From positions 187,385,802 through 187,449,801 of the forward strand of contig NC_073693.1 in assembly GCF_029784155.1 (NCBI RefSeq): a stretch of DNA of 64,000 nt, read 5' to 3'. The stretch comes from Uranotaenia lowii. Taxonomy: Eukaryota; Arthropoda; Insecta; Diptera; Culicidae. The notes under the pieces were generated by a model, which made no database searches, had not been told where the DNA came from, and saw only the letters and a list, made by a program, of their open reading frames with translations. Of the stretch, positions 54,092-63,473 are shown piece by piece; positions within the stretch are counted from its first letter, which is position 1; each line of letters starts with the position of its first letter. The position numbers and the translations under genes are program-made.

Positions 54092-54552
54092 AAAACGGGC
54101 TGACCAGTCGTGATGATTTGATGCATTAATTGCGCTTTCGTAGGACGGTGGTTCATGTTCAGAACTGTAATGCCCTGAAATTCCTTCAGTAGTTGTGCAA
54201 GTGGTGCGTTCACATCGAATGTGGTGATGGATGGTTCGGAGACTGCATTGATGTTGTTGATTTCCAGTTTCGTTGTGTTGTCGACGAGCTTGTTTCTCCG
54301 AAGATCCACTAGCAAGTCGTAGTGCTTCAGGAAATCTGCTCCGATGATGGGTGATTTGACTTCAGCTATCGTGAAGGTCCAGGTAAACAAACGACGTAGA
54401 CCAATGTCGATTGTCAATCGTTTGGTGCCGTAAGTAGCGATCGGGCTACCATTGGCTGCGAACAATGGGCGATGGAATCGAAAAGTTATTCTTTCTCTCC
54501 TTAAGAAAAACCCGTAAGATCTGTCAAAAGTTGGGTGAAATTTTAGCTGCAT
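54058..54552 (-). pseudogene. CsRn1-like protease C-terminal part and linker
   Basis: Continues the aspartic protease after a frameshift at about 54545: [47 protein letters not shown] (the ILGxDFL-type flap/C-terminal motif), then a linker toward the reverse transcriptase start. It is out of frame with both gag and pol as the sequence stands. Confidence 0.8.
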
Positions 54553-55133
54553 CCCGCTTGCACTAATGCAAAACCTTCACCCAAACTCGGCAGCGCTTCC
54601 ATCGCCCATTGATGTGAATTCGTTCGGTTCAACATTTCCTTTGGTGTTGGTGGGATCACAGAAATATCGGCTCCTGTGTCGATAAGGAAGCTTTGCGACG
54701 TTTGTTGGTCGTGGACGTGAATACGGCGAATGTTAATTGTTTGGTTCAGCTTGATGCTGGAGAGATTTGGTTTTGGTTCGAGCGGCGCATGGCTAGGAAC
54801 ATGTGACCAAAAAAGAGCACGTGTGTTTCTTCTTCCGGGTTTACCGTCGTAGAAAATGCACTGAACTTTCTGATTATCCTTTTTCCACTTTTCGCACTTT
54901 CTGGCTTGTGCCCCGTGCCGGTAATGAAACCAGCAAATCCATCCGTGATTACGTTTTTGCTGCGCATGTTGCTTTGTGTCGGACGACAAATTCTTTGCTC
55001 GTTCACAACTCTGGAATTCTCTCGATGTTGCCTGATCTAGACGACGCGTAAGCGCCTCGATTTGCTGCTCCAGGATGGAGATGGACGTGCCTTCCGAATG
55101 ATCGGGAAAAATCCTTTTTTTGCGGGGATCCAT
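54543..55133 (-). pseudogene. CsRn1-like Gag (deleted) and protease active site
   Basis: The ATG at 55133 (MDPRKKR) is chosen because it follows the primer-site leader; the frame is also open upstream. A short coiled-coil-like ILEQQIEALTRRLDQ is followed almost directly by the zinc knuckle CWFHYRHGAQARKC (CsRn1-type CHHC). The capsid region expected between them is missing, consistent with an internal deletion. The protease active site LIDTGADISVIPP lies at about 54655-54695. The frame shifts at about 54545. Probably non-functional. Confidence 0.85.
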
Positions 55134-55349
55134 TATTTCGGCACTGTTAGGAAAACTCGAGAAGTTTTTTTTAACTCGCGATACACTTAAAACTCGCGGC
55201 GCGACGAAGAATAGCGTGGAACTTTCGGGAAAAATCGAGCACTTTCCCACTGCACTGGCGTTTTTTATTTTTTCACTCGCGACGGAGGCTTCGAGAATTC
55301 GAACACTCGCGATAACGATAGAACTTTTGGGAAAGTCGGTTCACACGCG

Positions 55350-55368
55350 ATCACGTCGGGGTCACCAA
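55350..55368 (-). promoter_or_regulatory. tRNA-Trp primer-binding site
   Basis: The plus strand atcacgtcggggtcacca is the 3' end of insect tRNA-Trp including CCA. The element strand is therefore its 18-nt complement, four bases from the 5' LTR. It primes minus-strand DNA synthesis. Confidence 0.9.
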
Positions 55369-55372
55369 TTTA

Positions 55373-55630
55373 TGGGGGTTTCCGCCCGAAGAGGGATTCG
55401 GTTTCACGGGATAGAAAAGATACGTGTTCACTATATAATGGTCACTTTATTACTGCATGCGTGTGTTTGGTTCGAGAAGGTTCTCGATTGGACTGACTGA
55501 TGGAATGTTCGGGAACTAGTTTGTTGTGTTAGTGTTGAGCTGATGATGATGAATGACGGTGAATGATGATGGAATGGTAATGATGGTGATGAAATGATGA
55601 TGTGAGGGTAAGATGGTTTACGTCGCCACA
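55373..55630 (-). repeat. 5' LTR of the CsRn1-like element
   Basis: 258 bp, appearing identical to 51255-51512. It contains a gatgatgatgaatgacggtg-type low-complexity stretch. A ctatataatgg motif (complement ccattatatag) could be a TATA box, at about 55430-55440. Confidence 0.92.
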
Positions 55631-55636
55631 TACCTA

Positions 55637-55998
55637 TAAACTGTGTAATGAGAACTTTGTCAATTGCATGAATTTTATGATTATTTAATTATTTATTATT
55701 AGTATATACATTTATTTTTCATTCGAAGGCTCATTTGCTGTTTATGCATGTTTTATGTTTTCCAGACGGGAGTCCTTTTCCTGGTAAACGGTTCGGTTGA
55801 GACTGCATCCTAGGTGTTCCATCTTGCTATAGAAAGCTATCCTCGATCAGGTGATGTTTTGAAGTGGGAAACCATCGTCGAAACTCGTATATCAAAGCTT
55901 CAGCTATCGTACAACCGCAAGCAAACAAGATAGGATAGAAGTAGGAAAGTTTGAGAAAAGGTTGAATCAATATGAATTAACTTTTTGATAATATAGAT
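55637..55998. other. Spacer between LTR element and hAT element
   Basis: Nothing recognised except the hAT TSD atatagat at 55991-55998. Confidence 0.5.
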
Positions 55999-56129
55999 CA
56001 GGCATGTCAAACTGGGGGTTTGCGGGCCGCATGCGGCCCGCGGCCTTGGTGAATGCGGCCCGCGTAGCACCGTCTTTAATTTTCACAAATTTTCCTACTA
56101 TACAAAAGAAACGCCAATAAATATTATTT

Positions 56130-57800
56130 TTGGAAATGAAAGCTGAACCTGTTGAACGTTTTCAAGCAGGCGACTGGGTTCAGGATTTGGCTTTTGACGT
56201 TGATCTCACTGGCCTCCTGCAAGATTTGAACTTAAAGCTACAAGGAATAGTAAAAAATATCATAACTGCTTGTGATGATGCAAAAAAATTTCAAACGAAG
56301 TTTCGGTTATGGATCATCCAAATTTCCAAAGAAAACCTTGTGCACTTCTGTACGTGTCAAGAACTGACAAGATCAAATGAGGCTTCATAATTTGCTAAAT
56401 ACGTGCTTCACCTAGAATCGTTACTAGATGCATTTAAAAGCCATTTTCGTGAATTTAATTCATACGAGCAAGAATTTTCGTTGTTTGTATCTCCATTTTC
56501 GTTTGCACCTAAAAATGCTGCTGATAATTTGCAACTAGAGTTGATAGAGCTGCAGTGCGATTCTTTATTAAAAGCGAAATACATTGAAGTGGCTGTACCA
56601 AAACTTTACAGCTATTTGCCTGAACGCTACGTTGAGTTACGGAAATTTGTGCCAGAATTCTTGCTATGTTTGCAAGTACCGTAATCCGGGGTAATATTGA
56701 TCACTTTTTTCAATATTTTTCGATTATTTTTCGATTATTTTTCCTGTTAAGGGGAATGTGGCATGTTTCATATTTTTAAAACCAGTACTGGACTTCTATG
56801 AACGTTGAACATGGTTGCAGAAATTTGTTGGATTGCTTTAATTTTGATTTAAAAATCGATTTCGTCGCTGTTCAGGAATTGATGCTTTGGGGTAACACTG
56901 ATCAGTCTCCATTTTGACGGTTTTAACGAGTTTTCTTGATCATAAAGTATACAAAACATCTTCATGGTTGTTTAAAAATTCTAATTTATCAATTTTACCT
57001 TGCTTTTTAACGTTTTCTTTAAAAAGTATCTATAATCGAAAAAAAACAATGATGCTGCATACATCTAGGGGCAAAAATTATAATATTTGCTAAATTGTTT
57101 AAGCTTCAAAATACAAATGAAATTTTACCTTCACACATTTCCCTAGGCACTCCCACTATTTCTATTTTCATTTTTTCTTAAAAGTTAATAATTTGATAGG
57201 ATTCCTATCCATTTGTCCAATAAGGACTTACACTTGGAAAATGTCCTTAATTTTTAAATTCTAAAAAAATATTATTAAATGACTGTAAAAATTGCACTAT
57301 CACTATACATATACAAAAAATAAAAGTAGTTCTTTCATATTCAACCATCCGTTTTCTTCTAAATACTTTTTGGTATCATTAGAAGAGCTGTTTTATTGCG
57401 AGCCATGGAAAATATAGATATTTTAAGGTTTTGAAATTACATTTTTACTAACAGAAAACAATTTAAAATACAAACCAATTTTTTTCTATTTGATACTCAA
57501 TTAATAGGCTTTGAATCGTAGAAAACAGTTTTCGAAAATTCAAACTATAGACTAAGTTATTGATGATAATGTGGAAAAATTTATTGATGGTCAAAGCTAC
57601 CCCGGTGATCAAAGTTACCCCGTGTTACGGTAGCTATCTATGTGAGCAGTTTTTTTCCATAATGATAGCTACAAAAACTCCTCATTGTTCGAGATTATCT
57701 GATAAAAAATAATCATCAATAATGAAAATGTCAGTGAAAAATAAACTTCAACCTAATATCAGGACAATGGATATAATGCATTATAATATAAGAATGTTAA
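56130..57800 (+). pseudogene. hAT transposase C-terminal remnant (GTF2IRD2/ZBED-like)
   Basis: From 56130: LTGLLQDLNLKLQG, FQTKFRLWIIQISKENLVHF, an in-frame TAA (56388-56390), then LHLESLLDAFKSHFREF, NLQLELIELQCDSLLKAKY and LPERYVELRKF up to the MITE at 56679. Beyond the MITE (57633 onward) the frame resumes with YLCEQFFSIM, the conserved hAT dimerisation region (usually YLCEQLFS.M), and a short SRLSD tail. The catalytic part is missing. Transposases of this type have been domesticated in vertebrates (GTF2IRD2, ZBED); this copy is clearly dead. Confidence 0.85.
56679..57630. mobile_element. TACCGTAA-type MITE, complete, in hAT transposase
   Basis: A 952-bp element with inverted ends ccgtaatccggggtaat and (right, inverted) ccgtaacacggggtaac, both continuing to tttgatcac/attgatcac. 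Flanked by TA at 56677-56678 and 57631-57632. Ignoring it plus one TA restores the hAT frame. No ORF. It is the reference copy for 5671-6880, 13866-14036 and, more distantly, 40154-40600. Confidence 0.93.
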
Positions 57801-58163
57801 ACAGCTTACATAAAAATTTAACGCAAAATTTCATTCCAAGTTTACTTATAACTATATTCCATTTTATTGTATATAATCTCCGCGAAACTAATATGTTATG
57901 TTTTCTAACTGATTTTGGCTGCGGCCCTCTACGTCTAGAGAATTATTAATGCGGCCCGCACACTTAAACGAGTTTGACATGCCTGATATAGATGCTGTTG
58001 TTCTGGAGAAGAAGACATTATTTCTGAATAATCTTGAATCAACGACCTTATTGCCTTGGGAATGTTCATCACAATTGAATGTTGCTTGACTTTATAAAAT
58101 CATACAGCAGCTTCATAAACTCAAGGTCCTGTCGGGCCAAATCATTCCGAATTGGAGTTTCAG

Positions 58164-58538
58164 CTATTTTCCCGTTATGTTGAAGGGGAAGAAACCGCGA
58201 ATGTTTGTGTCTGACATATTGATACGAAAATGATGCGCATTGGATCTGTAATGGTTTGACTTAATCCGAGACATAACACGTATAAAATCTCTAGTTAAAT
58301 TAAGTCCCTTGAACCAAGCTTCCGTTTTAACTTTAGGGTGAACTGAGTAAAGAAACCTTCCTTTTACACTTTCGTCCCATGAACTCTGCCATTCTCTCAT
58401 AGCAATTTGATGAGCAATTGGAAAATACTCATGATATGCGATAAAACGTCTAGCAATGGTACCATGTATTGCTCCTTTTTTGGCCATCTCATCGGCAAGT
58501 TCGTTCCCTGGAATTGAACAATGCGCGGAAACCCATAC
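58164..58538 (-). pseudogene. I-type RNase H end and C-terminal domain
   Basis: Reads VWVSAHCSIPGNELADEMAKKG, the last RNase H box with its catalytic Asp region, then a tail typical of the group (REWQSSWDESVKGRFLYSVHP, LNLTRDFIRVMSRIKSNHY), ending at a stop at 58164. The first residues join in frame to ...LFKITL at 59022 when the MITE 58539-59019 and one TA are ignored. Confidence 0.85.
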
Positions 58539-59019
58539 CCAGTAAGCGCGTCTTCTCAGAAATCGACAGAGCATGCAAAAAATTGGAAGTTGAGCCACCG
58601 AACTTAGAATAAAACGGTTAATTTCGGCGACACTCCGAGAACGCAAATATTCTCATTCGGTTTGTCCTGCCGAAATACCTAGAGGCAACGAATACGAATG
58701 CGTACATGCGAAATCATTTTGAATCGTACACTCGTAAGGTGGGCTCGCACTTTATTCCCGTCTTTTTATATGCGTGCTTTCAATCGTAGCAGTCGATTTC
58801 TCAGGCAGGCAAGCACGCGTCTCGAAGAGAAACATACGATTCGGATTGTGTTCGTGTGTTTCTCTGGAGGGCGTGTCTTAGATTATTTCGTGGCACTCAC
58901 CCAAGGCACGCGTATGGTGTGTTCCTCTCTGCCGATTAGATGATGCAAAATCATTAGAGAGATCGATACGATCCCTCTTTCGATTTGAGTTACCTCTCTG
59001 TCGATTCATGTTTACTGGG
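58539..59019. mobile_element. TA MITE with CCCAGTAA ends in RNase H
   Basis: Starts cccagtaagcgc and ends gtttactggg, inverted repeats of about 10 bp, flanked by TA (58537-58538, 59020-59021). Ignoring it and one TA gives a continuous RNase H frame. An internal pair, aatcgacagag and ctctgtcgatt, extends the inverted homology. No transposase. Confidence 0.85.
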
Positions 59020-59021
59020 TA

Positions 59022-60600
59022 CTAGCGTGATCTTGAATAGCTTTAAACCTAGTGTAGTCAGCCTATTCCGTATTTCTAGAACTAAATACGCTTGATGATT
59101 CTTAAAATTGATGTTCTTGATGGATTCGATTGAACTGAGACTGTCAGTGAAATTAAAAAAGTAATTCGCAGGCAATTCTTCGATAAGTTCCAGAGCTCTA
59201 TTGATTGCAGCTAACTCTGCAACATATATTGAAGCTGGTTCTGCAAATTTGTGGAATTCATTGCACCTGGCATTCACTATCCCGAATCCGATGCCTCCGT
59301 CTATACTTGAGCCATCAGTATAGAACATGAATCGTGGATCGATTTGTCTGTATTTATTACTAAACAGACCGGGTACGACTAATGGTTTCATTTGATCAGG
59401 AATGTCACTTATTTCATTCTTCATTGAAAGATCAAATGAAACGTGGTCTCTATTCGTGGCAGTGGCATCAATGCGGTCAGGATAATCGATTGGTAATACG
59501 TTTAATAACAAAAATCGGTCATACACTCTTGTAAATCTTATTTGCTGTTTTAACCTAAGCAATTTTTCGAAGTTGTCGATGATTGAAATGTTTCTAACTT
59601 TTGCACATGCGTTGAATGCATACTGCCAAGAGATATACGCAGACATCTATATTGAATCCTCTTCAGTTTAGTTAAATGCGTTTCAGCAGCATCTTTGAAG
59701 CAAAAACTACCATATTCTTTAACTGACAACACAGTGGTTTTGAACAAACGAATCAATGATTCCGGATGAGCTCCCCACCATGTCCCAGTTATAGTTCTTA
59801 AGAAGTTTATTCTTGGTTGACATTTCTGTTTTAAATAATCAACATGTGTTCTCCATTTGCATCTGGAGTCGAAGTAGACTCCCAGATATTTGTGAGTGAA
59901 AGCTTGAGTCACAACCTCGCCCAACAGAGAAAGATTAAGTGAAGAAGGTTTATGTTTCCGAGAAAAAACTACTAGTTGGTTTTTTACTGCGGAGAATTCT
60001 ATGCCCAGTTGCAATGCCCAATCAGATAGACAATTCAAAGTGTCTTGAAGGGGCGTTTGCATATTACTTGATCCGATTATTGAAACAACAGCATCGTCAG
60101 CTAGCTGCAATAGTTTACAAGATCTTTTGAGGCAATCGTCGATGTTATTGATGTAGATATTGTAGAGAAAAGGGCTAAGGCATGAACCCTGAGGAACACC
60201 CATGTAACTGGTTCGGCTTATATTTGATGTTCCACAGTTAAAGTGCATACACTTTTCCGAAAGTTAATTAGTTAGAAAGTTGTTGAGTCTTGGAAAGAGA
60301 CCACATCGATTTAGCTTCTCAGAAAGAACAGAAATTGCAACATTGTCAAATGAGCCTTTGATATCCAAGAAAACCGATGCCATTTATTTTTTGCTTTCGA
60401 ATGCTATCTGTGCCTCTGTTGTCAATAAACCTAGACAATCTAGAGTACCTTTACCTCTACGAAACCCGAATTGGGTGGGTCAAAGGAGATTATCATTTTC
60501 AGCCCAGGCATTTAATCTATTCAAGATCATTTTCTCCATAAGCTTCCTTAAACAAGAGAGCATTGATATTGGTCAGTAAGAGTTGTGATCCGTAGCAGGT
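59022..60600 (-). pseudogene. I-type reverse transcriptase and RNase H start
   Basis: From about 60500 leftward: FGFRRGKGTLDCLG, MASVFLDIKGSFDNVAI (catalytic Asp; 60382 downward), after a stop the frame from 60248 with YMGVPQGSCLSPFLYNIYINNID and LLQLADDAVVSI (active site), thumb sequence HKYLGVYFDSRCKWRTHVDYL, then a frameshift in the 59550-59646 overlap. RNase H: FMFYTDGSSIDGGIGFGIVN, IYVAELAAINRALELIEELP and FTDSLSSIESIKNI (three acidic positions present). At least three lesions. Confidence 0.85.
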
Positions 60601-61259
60601 TTACCAGGTTTTTGAATCGCAATAATTTTTACTTGCCTCCATTCCGTTGGAACGAGGTTTTGTTCTAGAAGCTTGTTAAATAATTTCAATAAGCGTCTCT
60701 TGGCGATATCTGGCAATTTTTTTTAGTAAACTAAATTTAATACCATCTAGTCCAGGAGAGCTATTATTGCACGAGAGCAATGCTATTGAAAATTCAATAA
60801 TGGAAAACTCTTGATATCCTACATCATCAACTGAATCAAACAATCTCATGCTCGGTTGGACTGAGTCTGGGCAAACCTTTTTTACAAAGTGATGGGCCCA
60901 CCTCTCCGAATGCTCATCTACATTATTTGAACGTGGAACATGATTCCGTAAGTTCCTTGCCGTTCTCCAAAGCATGCTCATTGCTGTATCTGTCGTCAAA
61001 CCTTCAACAAAATGTCTCCAATAACCCTGTTTTTTATTAGAACATACTCGTTTGAGTCTACGTTCCAGAGCTTGATAACGATTGAAATCAACTATGGAAC
61101 CATGCTTCCGGAAAATTCTAAAGGCTTCGGATTTAGATTTATAAACATCGGTACACTCAGTATCCCACCAAGGTGCAGATGGTCTTCTCTTAACTGTGGA
61201 AAGCAATGGTTTTGATTGAGCTTGAACTGCGCTATCATTAATGGAAGATGCGAGGAAAG
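60601..61259 (-). pseudogene. I-type linker between endonuclease and reverse transcriptase
   Basis: The frame 60676-61206 reads RRPSAPWWDTECTDVYKSKS, FNRYQALERRLKRVCSNKKQ, MLWRTARNLRNH, ERWAHHFVKKVCP and SSPGLDGIKFSLLKKIA, the usual bridge leading to reverse transcriptase. It is interrupted at its right end by the MITE at 61262. Confidence 0.85.
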
Positions 61260-61878
61260 TAGGGGAGGAGCGGGCTATATGATGCGCCTATTAAGCAGAA
61301 CACTGATTTTATCAAATATCACATTGAATATGTGTACAAAAACTACATACACGTGTGCAGGCATCTGTTTTCTATACATTGGAGTAATTTGTATGCTAAA
61401 ATTTTCTTCTGTTCCCAAGAAATTCATTTTATTATAAGTGTTGTCTAAAATGCCGAACCTCAAACCGTGCGGGCTAAATGCGCCTATTTATGTTTTGAAC
61501 AAAATTTCTGTTTTTTGAGCAATATTTCCGTATAATTTCATTGAAACTGCTAGAAAGTAATAATTTCCGTACGACAAAGCTGAAGTTTCAAAAAAATCTA
61601 TGTATATTATAATTTTATGGAATAAAACAAAAGTTAGGGTTGCCATGCTATGGAGGCAGTTCATCCATGAGAAAAACTTTATCAAATCTTAAGTTCTTCA
61701 ATTCTCTCTTAAGATGTTATTCAGAGCTTAGATTTGAAGGTTCAAGGATAAAAATCATTTATTTATTCTATTTAACCTGTTATTTTAGGATGGAGGCATT
61801 TTACAAACATGATGGGGGCATACAAAAACACTCTATTATTCCAATATATCTATATATATAAAAAGCAATTTCTGTATG

Positions 61879-61935
61879 TTTGTTTGTTTGTTTGTTTGTT
61901 TGTTTGTTTGTTTGTTTGTTTGTTTGTTTGTTTGT
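61879..61935. repeat. (TTTG)n microsatellite
   Basis: About 14 uninterrupted tttg units within the 5' region of the plus-strand Helitron. Confidence 0.95.
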
Positions 61936-62047
61936 CCTCTATAGACTCAGCCGTCTTAAGAGCTAGAGGTCTGAAATTTGGCATGGATGCTCATTAGGAC
62001 CAGGAAGGATGAAAAATGTTTTCAGATTTTCGGATGACCCCTTCTGG

Positions 62048-62960
62048 AGGGGGTCGTCCATACAAGACAAATATTGTTTTCGCGATATAGACGTTACTTT
62101 TTGTCGGATTGTGTTGAAAATTTGCACATGAGTGTTTTGAAAGACGAGCAATCGATTTCAGGTGTCCAGTTTTATGTAAGGGGTCATCCAAAGGGGTCGT
62201 CCATATTAAATGTTCGCTGTTTTTGCGATATTGACGTTGTTATACATTGTATTCAGATGAAAATTGGTACACGATAGTTTTGAGTGACGTGCATTCGATT
62301 TGAGGTATCAAATTCAGTGTAAGGGGGCGGAAAAAAGGGTCGTCCATATTAACTTTTCAATATCTTAGTGATATTGACGTTTTTATACATCGGATTGGGA
62401 TGAAACTTTGCACATAGTAGTTATTAGGGACAAACAATTGATTTCACTTATCTTTATCAAAGTCAGGGGTCGGTCAAAGGGGTAGTCCATATCAACTTTT
62501 CACTGTTAATGCGATATTATCGTTATTATACATCGGATTCAGATGAAAATTCGTTCACGTGGGTTTTGAGGGACAGAAAATCGATTTCAGGTATTAAATT
62601 CAATGTAAAGGTCCGGCAAAGGGGGTCGTCCATAATAACCTTTTTAATATTTTTGCAATATCGTCGTTATCATACATCGGATTGGGATCAAAATTTGCAC
62701 ACGGTAGTTTTTATGGACGGGCAATCGATTTCAGATGTCAAGGGGTTTGCCAGGGGTCGACAAAAGGGATCGTTCATATTATTCAACTTTTCACTGTTTT
62801 TAGCAATATTGACGTTATTATGCAATGGATTGCTTTGGAAATTTGCACACGGGAGTTTTGAGGGAAGGGCAATCGATTTCAGATATCAAAGATTGTATAT
62901 TTTTGCAATAATTGCGTTGTTATGCAACGATCGAGTCGAAATTTATACACGGGGTTTTAT
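62048..62960. repeat. Tandem array of seven units of about 145 bp in the Helitron
   Basis: Each unit runs gg(g)gtcgtccatat...ttttgcgatattgacgtt...tacatcggatt...gaaaatttgcacacg...gggcaatcgatttcag...gggtcg. Units begin near 62048, 62194, 62338, 62480, 62625, 62766 and 62895. The 160-codon plus-strand frame at 62509-62991 is this array translated and not a gene. Confidence 0.85.
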
Positions 62961-63473
62961 ACGGGTTTATAGATTCCTGATTTCAAATTAAGTAGCAGAC
63001 AACAGAGAAAATGATCGTCCAATATTTTTGCAGTTATTACTTAACAATTAATTTTGAAGTGCATGTGGAAAATGACATTCGTACAAACTGTTGATGACAT
63101 ATTCCAAGTTGAAAGCGAAACGGAGTTCGTATGGGATCAGCTAGTAATCATTATAAAACCTCCACAAAAGCTGAAATATGTTTAATTTCTCAAGTTCATT
63201 TGAGTGAGAAACAAAAACCATCCTAGTTTTTGTTTTAAGCTTCTTTGCGTATAATTTTTAAAAGTCGAAATATTACATCAAAATGTATCAAAACCTTGTA
63301 TGAATTTTTTAATTTTTTTGAGTTGGTAAATTCATAAAATTCTTCCTTGCCTTATGTTCTAAGTGTATCACCCTCAAAATACATTGGTCAGATAAGCTGT
63401 CTAGTCAGCCATTTCATCAAACAGCCGTAGGGTCATTTAACCCGATAGGCCCATTTAGGAAACCTTTCCCCTA

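Larger units (their letters stand above)
51255..55630 (-). mobile_element. CsRn1-like Ty3/gypsy LTR retrotransposon, young
   Basis: The 258-bp LTRs (51255-51512, 55373-55630) look identical and are flanked by taccta (51249-51254, 55631-55636; 4-6 bp depending on how the LTR end is drawn). On the element strand the 5' LTR is followed by TGGTGACCCCGACGTGAT, complementary to the 3' end of insect tRNA-Trp, the primer used by the CsRn1 clade. The Gag CWFH..H-type knuckle also fits that clade. The gag-protease frames are broken and the capsid part is missing, so this copy is probably non-autonomous despite its youth. Confidence 0.93.
55999..57985 (+). mobile_element. hAT transposon, decayed, with internal MITE
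   Basis: Ends caggcatgtcaaact and agtttgacatgcctg are inverted and flanked by the perfect 8-bp TSD atatagat (55991-55998, 57986-57993). GC-rich gcggcccgc repeats lie just inside both ends, an arrangement shared with many animal hAT (Charlie/ZBED-type) elements. It carries the C-terminal third of a hAT transposase (56130-57800), broken by a TA MITE at 56679-57630. Without the MITE the element is about 1 kb, so the transposase N-terminus and DDE core are gone. Confidence 0.93.
61849..63144 (+). mobile_element. Non-autonomous Helitron with seven tandem units
   Basis: Starts TCTATATATATAAAAAGC after an A and ends ...gatcagCTAG before a T, without a TSD. A TTTG microsatellite (61879-61935) lies near the 5' end, followed by ctgaaatttggcatgg. 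Just inside the 3' end is a small hairpin (cgaa-acggag-ttcg). The body (about 62048-62960) is seven degenerate repeats of about 145 bp. The minus-strand Helitron 29311-31719 shares the architecture. No Rep/helicase. DINE/Helentron-like by organisation (inference). Confidence 0.8.
61262..63471. mobile_element. GGGGA-ended TA MITE carrying a Helitron
   Basis: Starts ggggaggagcgggctatatg, ends aggaaacctttcccc/t, flanked by TA (61260-61261, 63472-63473). About 914 bp without the Helitron at 61849-63144. Related to 44100-44942 by its GGGGA ends and the atgatgcgcc phrase. Non-coding. Confidence 0.75.

Noticed and set aside
62509..62991. 160-aa plus-strand ORF
   Set aside because: It is a translation of the Helitron tandem repeat array.
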